Assembly (NCBI GenBank): GCA_958430865.1 | Contig: CAUDNR010004445.1 | Location: 1-64,000, forward strand | Direction of reading: 5' to 3' | DNA: 64,000 nt | DNA from: Entrophospora sp. SA101 | Taxonomy: Eukaryota > Glomeromycota > Glomeromycetes > Entrophosporales > Entrophosporaceae | Part shown: positions 25,695 through 37,079 of the stretch, in pieces | Numbering within the stretch: position 1 is the first letter of the stretch | How the letters are laid out: each line of letters opens with the position of its first letter | Position numbers and translations under genes: made by a program | The notes under the pieces: model-generated | Told to the model about the DNA's origin: nothing | Database searches by the model: none | What the model saw: only the letters and a program-made list of their open reading frames with translations

Positions 25695-26180
25695 CCGGTC
25701 AGATAATAAGAAAAAAAAAAGAAAATTTTTATTTACCAGGACGAGGGCATGCACAATGGGATTTGCATTTTAAACAATTTCTACAAGTTGATTTATTCTT
25801 ACATGTAATTTCGCCCCGATCTAATGTCCAACCGGGAGCATTACAGTTACCTTGAGTAAAAAATAACAAGTTTGTTAATAGAAACAAATATAATTACTAG
25901 CCGATATTGCTATCAGAACAAATTTTATTGAATATCGTTTGTATGAGACAGTTTTCTCAGCCAGATAATAAGAAAAAAAAGAAAATTTTTATTTACCACA
26001 TTTACAATGCATATTGCATTCTCCACAATTCTTACTACATGTTGTTGTTATTCGGACCCTACATGTATTACAGTGACATTGAATAAAAAATAATAAATAA
26101 AAGAAAGTTGGTTATTAGAAACAAATTTAATTAGTGGCAGATATTGCTATCGGAACAAATTTTATTGAAACTCAATATAA
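25695..26180 (-). pseudogene. Tandemly duplicated cysteine-rich exon module
   Basis: Two direct repeats of about 240-270 bp (about 25695-25935 and 25960-26175) share intron-like flanks (AGATAATAAGAAAAAAAA, AGATATTGCTATCGGAAC). On the minus strand each has a Cys-rich exon ending at a GTAAAT donor. One encodes CNAPGW, then CKNKSTCRNCLKCKSHCAC. The other encodes CHCNTCRV, then TTTCSKNCGECNMHCKC. The left unit has an AAG acceptor, while the right unit lacks an AG at the matching place, so at least that copy looks unspliceable. Neighbouring exons of a complete gene were not found. The spacing suggests a small disulfide-rich or metal-binding repeat of unknown role. Confidence 0.5.
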
Positions 26181-27830
26181 TGAATGACTCTGTGACCCAT
26201 TGGAAACTTACTCATTTGTAATGAGATAATTTTAAGATGAAAGAAAAATCACGTCTTTAAATAAATATTCTTTTTTTTCATTTAGTTAGCCGATCAAATA
26301 AAGAGTCATTGATTCTGAGATTTGCTGTTTTTGAAAAAACCCATATCGGGGGTTATAATGAAATTAAAGAAACAATAATAAATGTTTTTTGTATTGTAGC
26401 CCATCTCAAATCATAGATTATAGGAATCTAATTGTTGCTCTAAACCAGATATGAATAGTTGACTTATTATTATGTATATGCAGTAATACATGCTTCTGCT
26501 TCGTTGATAGATGATTCTTGCTCTTTTTGGCCATTCTAATTTTTATAAGATAAATTGCATCGTAATAACGCACGATTAATAGTTTAATATATTATTATAT
26601 ATAATGTATGATAATATGTTATAATAACGTATTGTTAATTCATGTACGTGCAAATAAACAGCTATATAACATTGTGAGAATGATGCGGGCTAAAAATTGG
26701 ATGCTACTATAACATCATAATTTATAATCAATTTTCTTTATTTTTTTTTATTAACATTTGTAATGCAGGTTGTCAAGATTAAAAAAGTGAAATTTCTTAT
26801 ATTCAAAATTTTGATTTAACGGTATCTCGATTTAGCGGATAAATTTCCTAGTACATTTGGAGATTGTTAATACGTGAAAATAATGTTAGCTCAGCATATA
26901 AAATAAAGAAAATGATTTTTCTCCTCAAAGAAAGGTGGCCAGCTCATCAACATAACCAAACCCTTATCAACGCCATTGTCTAAAAACAACATCAACAATA
27001 GAAGAAACGTGGGAATTAAAGGGTGAAAATTATAATAATCTGCCTAACATCCATGTGATTTTGAAACTTTAATGAGTATGTTAATAATACGAACAGTTTG
27101 AATACTCTTTATCCTGAAGAAGCGACTTTAAACAAACAGGCTTTCTTCAAAAGACCTTTAAAAATTGACACCCCAGTTGTCAGAAAAAGATTGATAGATT
27201 TTTTTATCTTTAAAAAATAGAATAAAAACTGTATCAGACAAACATGAACCAAGGGAAATTTTAGAGTAAATAGGTTAAGCTTTTAGATTACAGTGAGTTT
27301 TTTTCTTGCTAAATAAAAAAAATTTATATGTATATACAGTATAGCACATTGAAAAAATCGTTAATAGATAAACTTTGTAACCAAATAGGCTAGGGCGAAA
27401 AGCCTGTAACTTTATTATATAAGACTTGAACAATAAACTATGAAAAGTTTTGTTTCAATTTTATTATGAAATAAAAAAAGGTCATCACGATTTAAAGTTA
27501 TTCGATTATTACTAAATTTACCATAAATTTCTATTTACATGTGTTGGAATACATATATGATCCGATCAACAGCCACAATAAGTCTTTTTTTTAAAAAATA
27601 AGGAAACCGAAAGAAATTGAAATTCTGTTGCATAAAGCTATTAGCCGGTAAACACAGTTTCTTGTCGAGTGAATTTTGCCAGATTGACTATTACATCTCT
27701 TTGATTTGTTGAAACTAAATTTTGCAAACGTTCAGGTTATGAAATGATCTATACAGCCAATGGATGTAGTGGATCTTCTTCATCTATTCATGCCGTTTTT
27801 TTGGTGGATAGGCATTCCACGGGATAGGGT
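26181..27830. other. AT-rich stretch, no gene recognised
   Basis: No open frame longer than 60 codons and no recognisable family was seen on either strand. Confidence 0.5.
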
Positions 27831-27956
27831 GTCCAGGATTATGCTTTCGTATAAATCGCTGCATACTTCTTAATTTTTGACCATTTTTTGGCATAATCAC
27901 ATAATCTACGCGTATAATTTACTTTTATGTAAGTGATCGGTGATGATTATGCAATA

Positions 27957-28386
27957 TAGTTGGCTTGGTCTAAAGACCTCCTAAATTTTGGGCAAATTTT
28001 AAAAGTATAGAAGTCACTTTCTGTCCTACCTTTTAAAAAAATAGCTTTATTAGTTGATAGAATATGTCTTTAGTTTTAATGTAATAGAGAGATTTTCTCA
28101 AAAAAATTATTTGTTGTAGAGTTCTATTCTTTTTTAAAACATGTACTTTACTATGCCCGCGAGGAATTTGTCCACTATGATCATTTCTAAATTTAGGAAA
28201 AACATTACCAAATTTAGACTAGCTCTTGACCATCGTATCTAAATTTGGCAGTAAGAAAAACCAAAATCACGTGAAGTCCTATTTTTTGAAAAATTTTATT
28301 ACATTTTTGAAACGAATTACAAAATTACTATTTTGAAATTTGGCCGCATGTCGCAGCAATAGGAGGTCTTTAGAACGAGCCAACCA
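27957..28386. mobile_element. About 430-bp inverted-repeat element, copy 1
   Basis: The left end TAGTTGGCTTGGTCTAAAGA and the right end (reverse complement TGGTTGGCTCGTTCTAAAGA) form an inverted repeat of roughly 28 bp continuing into CCTCCTA. TA is present at both outer borders, as in mariner-type insertions. Most of its length is repeated, inverted, at 44227-44716. It has no coding capacity. Confidence 0.68.
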
Positions 28387-28499
28387 TAGAACGTTTGAGG
28401 AAAAAAAGTCATTATAATAATCATTTTTTACGTTGAAACTGGGAAAAATATTGTCATTTTTGTAACCATACTATAAATCATGAAAAAAAATCAATTGTT

Positions 28500-28970
28500 G
28501 ATAACCATATAGAATCAACGAAACATAAAGCTGCTGAACAAAAATATAAAAATAATCCACAACCTTTACAAAGCTCTTTGCTTTCTTTCACTAATAATAA
28601 TCATGACAAAATCAATATTGCAATTATTGAAGCATTTACTAAAGCTGATATTCCTCTGGATAAATTAAAGACTTTTTTTAATTCATATTGTAAGAATGGT
28701 AAGAAAATTTTCATATCAAAAAAAATTAAAATAAATTAATTTGAATATTTTAATGTAATTTTTATTTTTATTATTTCCTAGGAGGTTATATTGTAGGTTC
28801 AAATCAACTTTGAGAAAAATATTTGCAATGAGTTATGAATTTGAAGTACAGAAATTAAAAAATTTAATAAAAAATAAAATGATTAGTATAACTATTGGTA
28901 TATTAACTGATAAACGCACAGCTTTAAAAGAAAAATTAAATTTTATGTATTTTAATTTTTCTGAATATTA
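28500..28970 (+). pseudogene. hAT (CGGBP1/ZBED-like) transposase N-terminal fragment
   Basis: Plus-strand reading gives IESTKHKAAEQKYK, then SLLSFTNNNHDKINI, AIIEAFTKADIPLDKL and FFNSYCKNGG. An apparent intron of about 80 bp (28698-28781) precedes KIFAMSYEFEVQKL. Zinc-finger linker, then EAFTKADIPL, then a Lys-rich segment followed by a DDE-core start is the order in CGGBP1-like hAT transposases common in Rhizophagus. Stops and frame changes and the missing core show it is a remnant. Confidence 0.55.
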
Positions 28971-29035
28971 ATTTTTGGTCGGAATTTGCCCAAAAATTAT
29001 GAAAAAAAAAGCATCAGGGCATAATCCTGGACGGG

Positions 29036-29428
29036 ATAATAAATCGGTTACACCAAAAATATTAGAGCTTTATATATACTGTATATAAATGTATTATATT
29101 GTTTTTAAAAAAGTAATAAAAACTATTCTTTAAAAGTTATTTTATATAGTCTATTTGAAATTCACATATTTTGATGTATGAAAATGAAATTAGACAATTA
29201 AAAGGAATTTCGCACTCTATTGCTATTACTACTATCTTCGAATGTACGATTGTCAACACCGATACACATTAATCAAAGGTTAATATATTTAAAGTTTGAG
29301 GTATTTTGTATTACATTACTTAATATATCTATCATCATTATTAATGTTAGTAAACGAATTTTAGGTTTAATGATGATGATCCCCAACTTTACTAATTGCA
29401 GGGTACACTTACTTTTACGAATTAATCG
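29036..29428. other. Short intergenic stretch
   Basis: About 390 bp of AT-rich DNA right of the composite element, with no feature other than the 3' flank of the next gene. Confidence 0.5.
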
Positions 29429-30514
29429 TTAATTTCCGCTACTAACACGACGACCACTGCCAAGCGTGTAACCAGCAGTGGTAAAGCCATCACGACCACC
29501 AGTATTAGGATTGGGATTGTTAATGACGCTTCCAACAATTATGAAACCACTACTACCATCATTACCACTACCAACGTTATTATTAAGTGAAAAAAATGAA
29601 TTTGATTCCAAACTTTTGTAATGATTATAAACCTAAATAATAAAACCAACTATACGTTAGTTATAGTTATTATATTGAAATAATAACTATAATGCAATTT
29701 GATATTTACTTGAATTGTTAAAATAATATGTAAGATTGTTTGAATTAAAACCATTGTAAGAAAAATTATTGTAAAGGCTGATGCAACGTAGTACTTTTGA
29801 TCAATCAAATATACAATACCAAGCACACCACTGCTTCCATTACTTAATGCCCCCAAACTTATAAAAACACCAAATAAAATTACAATAAGTTCACCTAAAA
29901 AATAAAAAATAAAATTTACTTTGCTTTGATATCTAAACAATTTGATTAGTAATATAGTAATAATAATTAATTGTTAATAATAACTTTAAGTTAATTAGAT
30001 AATTAGATAAAGTAATTAATTAAATTACCTGTATCCATTATAGAGACTTAAATGACGAGCAAAGAAATCACCAATTGGTATTAATATTAAATAAATTACT
30101 GAAGCTGTAACCTCCCCTGCTATCGAGAATCCATCCAAATGAATTATTGCAAGTGTAACATTTGCAAAAATATGAGATAATAATGTAAAGAAATACACTT
30201 TAAAGAAAAAATCAATTGTTTTATTATTAGAATTATTTTTTTTCCAGCAAATCACACATCATGAAGAATTTGTTGATTATATTACATTTAAATAAAAAAT
30301 ACGATCTCTTTAAAAGTTGTTGTCCTCTTTTATCACTTATATCTACATCAATATCATGATAAATTATTGGATAACATGATGGCCTAATAATAATAGTAAT
30401 AACATGGTAATGATATTAATATATATTAATGATGGTGAACTATAATTATTGGAATTACTGAAATTATTACCAATTATTATTTTCTACAACAAAAACATAC
30501 GGACTGGGATTCAT
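29429..30514 (-). CDS. Multi-pass membrane protein, one homopolymer frameshift
   Basis: Four exons on the minus strand fit donor/acceptor phase: 30471-30514, 30029-30383, 29710-29932, 29429-29632. The frame works only if the A8 run (T8 at 30236-30243 on the plus strand) is one base too long, giving about 274 aa. Segments: polar N-terminus (YHDIDVDISDKRGQQLL); hydrophobic helices (FFFKVYFFTLLSHIFANVTL, SVIYLILIPIGDFF, NFIFYFLGELIVILFGVFI, TIIFLTMVLIQTILHIILTI); and a Ser/Gly/Asn-rich cytoplasm-like tail. I recognise no named family; it could be a small receptor or channel-like protein. The frameshift may be an assembly error in a homopolymer or a true lesion. Confidence 0.65.
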
Positions 30515-30663
30515 TTTATTTTATTATTTTCTCTTTGTTAACACGCGCGTTAGTTATAAAGGATTTCGATTGTGGCTTAAAATTGTTGTGCTATAAAAAT
30601 ATTCTGCAAAGCCACAAATTTTATTAATCTTGTTTGGGCACAGTTTTACGTAATTTAATATTA

Positions 30664-31341
30664 CAGTCAGACCTCCATAAATGCACCTTCCATAAATACA
30701 CACCCTCCATGCTCTGCACTGTGCGGTATCTTTTCAGTCCAATCTCATGAAAACTCTCTCCATAAATGCACCCCACGTGACCAATGTATAAAATTCATCA
30801 TGTAACTAATATATATATAGATAGGATAAATTTCGGCAAAATTTTTTGATTTGATTGGGATTGGATAATTTCCAATATGTAATAATCCAATTGAATTTCA
30901 TGACTTTGTGTCACTAAATGAACTTTTATCCTATTTGATAAAATGCAAATCAATGAATTTTGAATATCCCTAAGAAAATATTGTCTGTGAGGTTCCAGAG
31001 GATGATAAAATATTAAAGAACTTGCAGAAATATATAATAATAAAAAAAATGAATGTACCTGCTGACAATTTTGAGAAGATGAAAATAAGCCTCAAAGAAG
31101 CATTAAAGGCCTTGAAACTGTACGTGCGTTTTTATTACAGAAAGAAAATACTAACAAACAAATAAAATTGGTTAATATATATCATGTAAAAAATGTAAAT
31201 TCATAAAAACGGATAGTATTAGTATTGTTGTATTTAAAATATTGTGTATCACGTGCAACCAATGAAAGCGCTCCTATCCATAAATGCACATTTCCATAGA
31301 TGAATGTTGTCCTTCCGGGTGCATTTATGGAGGTATGACTG
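30664..31341. mobile_element. Pogo/Tigger-like element, 678 bp, TA target duplication
   Basis: The ends CAGTCAGACCTCCATAAATG and (inverted) CAGTCATACCTCCATAAATG form a terminal inverted repeat of about 22 bp, with TA on each outer side (30662-30663 and 31342-31343). The CAGTCA-ACCTC start is the signature of pogo/Tigger (Tc1-mariner) elements. Inside, a plus-strand fragment (about 30985-31145; VPEDDKILKNLQKY, then NFEKMKISLKEALKALKLYV) resembles the C-terminal end of such transposases. Internal CCATAAATGCA repeats flank it. It is a deletion derivative. Confidence 0.78.
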
Positions 31342-31872
31342 TATTTAGCATGGCGGACATTTGAATTGTCACATGTGACAAAATCGATTGTTGATTTTTA
31401 TGATCAAATTCAATTAATTTAAAATAGAAACAAAAAATTATTTTTATATTAATATATAGTTAAAAATAATCCCATTAACCCCGCAAAATCTAAATGAGAT
31501 CTAAAAATTTCGAAATTTCTATAATAATAAATTTTACAAGATTTATTATTTTCAGTCATTGGTTCATTAATATTACTATACATGAATGTCAAGAATTTTA
31601 AATTAATAGTTTTGGATAATATTTATTTATACATTTATCTATTAATAACGATAGTATTTAAAAATTTCATGTAATTTATTTTTGCGTGATAAAATCAAAA
31701 TATGATCGATGAAAATCATTACCAATTATACAATCTCCGCTATCGACGGCGCGTTAAATTAAAAGTTATTAACTTTAAAACAGTAAATCTAGTGTAATTA
31801 TAGTAATACCATAATAATATGAATCAAATTTTTTCTCCGATTTTTTTTTTTTAAAGAAAAAAAAATCAAAAA

Positions 31873-33632
31873 ATGAAAAGTCATTTTTTTATTCTTTTAT
31901 TTTTTTGTAATATAGATTTTGTTTTTTCACAAGATGATCAAAAAACTTATCCAAATAATGACCCTGTGGGCTATTATGTTTGTATAATAACAGCATTAAT
32001 ATTTACGCATTTAAACTTGCTAGGTAAAAAAATTAAATTAAAGTGATGATGAATTTTCAGAATATAAAATTAAAACAAAAAAATTTATTTGTTATTAGGT
32101 GTTCTTTATGTATTTTATTGGACTTTTATATATCAGAGAAAAGTAAAATCACTCTCAATGTCATTGAAGGTTCCATTTTATATCGCGTGTAGCAATTTCT
32201 TATTATTAACAGATGTATTTCCACAAGTTGTAAGTGCTATCTATAATAATAGCACTCATTACTTTTATTTACTAATAATACTAATAACAATTTCATTTGT
32301 TTGTTTGTTAAAATAAAAGTATCGTTTGACAATTTATCGTGAACTTTGGCCAGGACTTGCATGTGAAGTTTTTGGAGCGTTTATATTCTTATTTATGCTT
32401 TTGAATATTCTATTGGTAGTCGCGGTTTCAATAAACACTTATATAAGGTAAATTGAGTTGACTTTATTTAATTGATTTTTTTTTTTTTTTGCTAAAGTGA
32501 GGAGGCCTTGAAACCACGTTTATTTATATAATGCATCATTAAATATTTACAAATTTTTTACACGTAATTCTGCCCCAATTAACCTATTGTTAATTTAAAG
32601 CTAGCCTGTCACTTTTACTTAAAACAATTAAATAGACATATTTAAAATTATATATATATATATAAAAGATAACATGCTAAAGGCAAAAATTTTCCTAATT
32701 AGTACCAAAAATTATGAAATTCTGACATCATTCTTCCCATTTATCAGAATATATAGCATTCTGAAATTCTCACACCTATTTTTTTTTAATATATTTATAA
32801 TAATAATGATGGTTTTATTTTTATACATTTTATAAAGAATATGTTTAAAGAAAAATCCAAGTTTAGGAAGATATGATTGGAAATTATTATTAACAGTATT
32901 GATAATAAGTCTAGCTATTGCAGCCACAGGTATTAAGAAGGTTGGTCCTGACACATTTTGGTAATTAATTATTATTATTAATTTTTACCCGTTACATCCT
33001 TTAATTTTTGTTTGATTACTTAATGTTAATTAATTCAATAGGTGTTCGTCTAGACCTATTAAAGGTGGTAATGCAATTTCTACAACCATCATCTTGGTAG
33101 TAGCCTTACTCACATCATCATTTTGCTATGGATGCATAATTTATAAAATTAATAGTATAGATCAAAAATTATTAAATGGTCAAAGACAAATAACAATACG
33201 TGCGCATGTATCTAAAAAAATAGCTGGCTATATTTTAATTTTTATTCTTCAGTAAGTAAAGGACAAATATTTAAAACTAATAAGTTTAAAAATCAATTTA
33301 CATGTAATAATAATAATAATAATAATAATAATTTTAGATGGATTCCTACATTACCAAGATATCTTTATAAAATATATTCGCCAGATGCACCAACCTGGGC
33401 TTTTATTTTAATAAGTGGGTGGTGGTTCATCAAAAAATTTATATATAATGAATGTATTTTTATTTATATAATATATATAATACTAAATATATTATATCAT
33501 TTAGTTATATCTGTAAATACTGGGGGTATCGGAAATGCTTGCCTCTACCACTATCAAGAAGCATTTAAAGACATAACCAATTCTTCATCAATGGAAGGTT
33601 CAGATACTACTACTAATAATAGTACACCATGA
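31873..33632 (+). CDS. Seven-transmembrane receptor-like protein (GPCR-like)
   Basis: Exons 31873-32023, 32099-32229, 32320-32447, 32838-32960, 33042-33251 and 33338-33632 join in phase to about 345 aa. An N-terminal signal-like segment (KSHFFILLFFCNIDFVFSQ) is followed by seven hydrophobic segments. A Trp-Cys pair sits between two helices (PDTFWCSSRPIKGG), and there is a basic loop before TM6 (RQITIRAHVSKKIAGYILIF). The plan resembles fungal cAMP-receptor/Git3-like GPCRs, but no subfamily signature is certain. An optional in-frame intron at 33415-33504 would shorten the last helix region, and both versions stay open. Intron 3 (32448-32837, 390 bp) is unusually long for this window. Confidence 0.72.
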
Positions 33633-35232
33633 ATATTTTCATATAATAAGGATAAAAAAAAAAAATATATGATAAGCAAATAATCTTTAACTTTTAAAAA
33701 TGGTGAATTATCCGGTCAAAATCCCGGAGATTTACATCAGAGCAACTTATTTTGAAATAATAAAATAGGCTTTTCGGGATACAAATTAATAGTAATTTAG
33801 CCATTGTTTTTTGTAACAAAGTTATATATATTGAATTTTAATTTCATATTCCCAAAGTCAATCAAACTTGTACACTAAAATATTGATCATTTTAAATTTT
33901 CATTTCACTTTTCTAATCTTGATGCACTAGTAAAAAAGTTGCTCAAAATGCATAATTATGGGTTTTAACTCATCTTTTAACATTAGTATTTTTAAAAAAT
34001 CTAGAATGTTTTTACGAACAAATTGGAAAAATCTCGCTAAGAACTGATGAAGTCACACGTATTCAAAAAAAGTGGCATTTGACAGTCATTCAATTTGGTT
34101 CATTGAAGGAAAACTTAGAATAAGACGAAGACTAAAAATAAAGATGAATTTTTTAATATATTAGAAGAAGAATGGTATAACCTAGATTTGAACTATTTAA
34201 ATAGCATTCCATGTAAGTAAAGGATATCCTACTAGGTATTATAATTTTTCTGATCGTATTTTTTTTTGAATGCATGTGACTTCATCAGTTCTTAACTAGT
34301 TTGGATGAACTTTTTATTTTTTTAAATTTGTTCGTAGCTTTAAGAACCCAAATTTGTTTCTAATATATAAATATTTTCTCTGGCTAAAAAAACCCCCAAT
34401 TGGAATCGCAATCTTCAACTTTTGGATGAATTAGATTTTTAAAAACTAATGTTAAGAAAATTCATAACTGTATATCAATATGTAGTGATTGTATCCGTCG
34501 ATTATCTGGGTGTTTGAGTGCTTGGGCAATCAATAAAATCCAACGCTCGGATAATATGTGATTACTCGATTATTCACCGAATATCCGCCGAATGTTGGAT
34601 TTGTAATTATCTCGTGAGCGTGAAATATAATTAGTTGTGGAAGAATTACCACCACGTATTTTTACGCTACAATTTACCACAACGTCAGGTGCTTTGGATA
34701 TATTCATTTTACGTAGTGCATTTTTAGATATGGTTCAGTCACTATTAATAATCTCAATTGGATCCATGGATTTTTTGGAACCTCTTTTTCGATTGTATGG
34801 CCATGGTAAATTTCTTTTGGATGCAATTGTTATTACTTGATATATTATATTATCCGGTAAAAATCTTCAGCACCCGGATCAATCAAACAATAATCGGTGA
34901 TGAGAAATTTTTTTAAATGATCGGCATTTAGCTACTTTGAAAATTTCATGTGACATCTGTATCCTGTAAATATAATTTTCTTTTTTTATTAATAAAATTG
35001 AAAAAAAAACAACTTCACATTATTGCTTGGGTCAAAAAATAAGTTTTTTTTTTGCAATTTTCCATATATTAATATGGCTTTCGATTCTTAGCCATAATTG
35101 GCAATTTTTGATGATATTATTTGGTAATACGTATGACTATAATTAGAATTGTTGCAGGTCACCCACCGAGCTTTCTGTTATATATTAATATATTATTAAT
35201 ATTGACTTTTTATTTAATTAATATATTTTGAG
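33633..35232. other. Intergenic region with foldback repeat
   Basis: Besides the inverted repeat at 33966-34466 nothing is supportable. The frame at 34637-34840 (+) has no recognisable motif. Confidence 0.5.
33966..34466. mobile_element. About 500-bp foldback/MITE-like inverted repeat
   Basis: Left arm words TTAACATTAG (33978-33987), AAAAAATCTAG, ACGAACAAATT and AACTGATGAAGTCACA recur in reverse complement and reverse order at 34270-34456 (TGACTTCATCAGTT, AATTTGTTCGT, AGATTTTT, CTAATGTTAA). The arms are about 80-90 bp with gaps. No protein is encoded. Confidence 0.62.
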
Positions 35233-35712
35233 ATGATTGAGATTATTTGTAATGATAGATTAGGTAAAAAAGTTCGTGTAAAATGCAAGTATGTATATAA
35301 TAATATTAATGACAATATTAATATTAATAATGAACCTTAAATTTTAACTTCATCGTTGTTGTTTCATTGATGTTAATGTTTGGTTTTAGTCCAACAGACA
35401 CGGTTGGTGAATTAAAGAAATTAATTTCAGCCCAAACTGGCACTGATCCTTCAAGAATTATTTTAAAAAAATGGTAAAGTAATTTTTTATTTATCATTGT
35501 TACTTTTAATAATTTATTAATAAATTATTTACAATTGTTGATGATTGTTTAGGTATACAACTTTTAAAAATCATATCACATTGGAAGATTGTAATTATCA
35601 TCATTATTAATGATTTATGTTGATATGTTTACATATAATAATAATAATAATTTATTTTTATTTTTTAGATGAAATTAATGATGGAATGAATCTTGAATTG
35701 TATTATTCATAA
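35233..35712 (+). CDS. HUB1: Ubiquitin-like modifier Hub1/UBL5
   Basis: Four exons (35233-35288, 35400-35473 region with start at 35390, 35553-35590, 35669-35712; exon 2 is 35390-35473) join to exactly 73 aa, the family length. The protein starts [18 protein letters not shown], continues [16 protein letters not shown] and [20 protein letters not shown], and ends MNLELYYS. The C-terminal di-tyrosine followed by one residue replaces the di-glycine of ubiquitin, as known for Hub1/UBL5, which binds the spliceosomal protein Snu66 noncovalently. Exon 3 is only 38 nt. This is a well-supported, intact gene. Confidence 0.96.
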
Positions 35713-35798
35713 TTTTTTTATTGTTTACAAATTTATCATTAATTATTTTTTTCAAATTTAAAATAAAGATGATATTCATCTATAAATTATAAATCATA

Positions 35799-36169
35799 AT
35801 GGTAAAATTCTTGAAACCATGCAAAGTTGCATCTGGTAAATATTCTGGATGATTGATTGTAAAAAACCTTGATGAAGGTACTATGAAATATTCTGTGGCC
35901 ATCCTATAGCATATGGAATAGATTAAAAGTGACAAAACATATTGGTGCTAAAATATATTGCCAAATGTTTTAAAGTTGTACCTTTCAATTATAGTCATTT
36001 AATGCCAATCAGATATACCTTTGAATTGGATGATATCAAATGATTTGTTAATGATGAATGCTTCAAAGAACCAAATCAATGATTATCAACTAAAAAGCTT
36101 TAAAGAAAACTTTATAAACAAGATATAAATCAGGAAAGGCAAATGTTTTTTACTAAATTGAGATTTTAA
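35799..36169 (+). pseudogene. Processed pseudogene of 60S ribosomal protein L27 (eL27)
   Basis: From ATG at 35799 the reading begins MVKFLKPCKV, then KYSG, a stop, VKNLDEGT, KVTKHIG, FNYSHLMPIRYTFELDD, and ends FFTKLRF with a stop at 36167-36169. These blocks lie in the correct order and spacing for eL27 (start MVKFLKPGKV, middle YNHLMPTRYT, end FFTKLRF). Several internal stops and frame changes are present. No introns are visible although neighbouring genes have many, which suggests origin from a reverse-transcribed mRNA. It sits between Hub1 and the Dad2-like gene. Confidence 0.82.
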
Positions 36170-36279
36170 AATTTTAATTTATTATCAAGTTCTCTTATAC
36201 ATATATATATTTATTTCATCTTTGTATAATCGATCTTTTATTAGTATTATTTGTTCTATTCATTTAAATGTAAATAGAA

Positions 36280-36857
36280 TTATACATTAAAAATGTCATT
36301 ATTAAAAGAATCAGATTTCTTTAAAGTGATCTTTGAATAGTTTTGAGCTGTAATATTTTCTTATTAAAAAAAATTTTTTATTTATATATGTTAGACCTTA
36401 AAATTATTTATTATTATAATGTTGTAAGTTAGAAAGAAAGAGAAAACAATTTTACCGGGTTGAACAAAGTTAAATACATTCTGCCAATTACGAAGCACAT
36501 TACCGATAACTATATAATAATAATGAATGTTACATGCGTTTATATAAAAACACGTACACATGTAGTATGTATGTTGTAAATACCTTCACATCCTTCATTT
36601 AACTGTTGAATTTGTAAAGCCAATTGATCAAAATATTCTGCCAATTCTTCTGAAGTTTTCTTCATCTTTAATAAATTTTCATATTCTTTTTGTTTTTCTT
36701 GAATTCTAATATTGAGAAGTATTTGTTTGGCAGTAGGAATATCTTGTTTTTGTTGTTGTTGTAGATTTTTATTGTTATCATTAGTATCAGTAGTTATTGG
36801 TACAGATACCTGTTGAGAAAGTTGTTGAAAAGTTTTAAATGTATTGTTTGCTGACAT
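36280..36857 (-). CDS. DAD2: DASH/Dam1 complex subunit Dad2-like
   Basis: Three exons (36584-36857, 36456-36509, 36280-36347) join in phase to 131 aa. A Gln/Asn-rich N-terminus is followed by a coiled coil (LNIRIQEKQKEYENLLKMKK, then TSEELAEYFDQLALQIQQLN) and the diagnostic end block GCEGVIGNVLRNWQNVFNF. The order coiled coil, (D/G)G(C/T)E, NWQNV is characteristic of Dad2, a subunit of the fungal outer-kinetochore ring complex that couples chromosomes to microtubules. The tail after NWQNVF (SKITLKKSDSF) depends on the third exon and is less certain. Confidence 0.8.
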
Positions 36858-37079
36858 TATAAAATTTTTTTTTTTAAATCTACGCGTTTTTATTAAAGTT
36901 TTGATATCTGATAAACCAAGGGACTGAATATCATGTGATTATATAACATATAGGAGGGCGTCCAAGCACAACATATATCCCAAGATTGGAATGCTCTTTG
37001 CCATAGGAACGAACAAGAGTGGTTGAAAAGCTCATAACACTAATTGGCAGCAATTATTAAGGTGTAGATATTATTCTCT

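Larger units (their letters stand above)
27840..29035 (+). mobile_element. Composite decayed element with GTCCAGGATTATGC inverted ends
   Basis: GTCCAGGATTATGC at about 27840-27853 is matched by its reverse complement at about 29022-29035, and the inner flanks are also roughly inverted (TTTTTGACCATTTTTTGGCA versus TTTGGTCGGAATTTGCCCAA). The interior holds a decayed transposase fragment (28500-28970) and a second inverted-repeat element (27957-28386), so the structure is nested. Target duplications are unclear. Confidence 0.5.

Noticed and set aside
28793..28804. tRNA B-box-like GGTTCAAATC
   Set aside because: No A-box, acceptor stem or cloverleaf can be formed around it. No tRNA gene was recognised anywhere in the window.
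34637..34840. 67-codon plus-strand frame as a gene
   Set aside because: No homologue pattern, no clear start context or splice partners; could be a chance frame.
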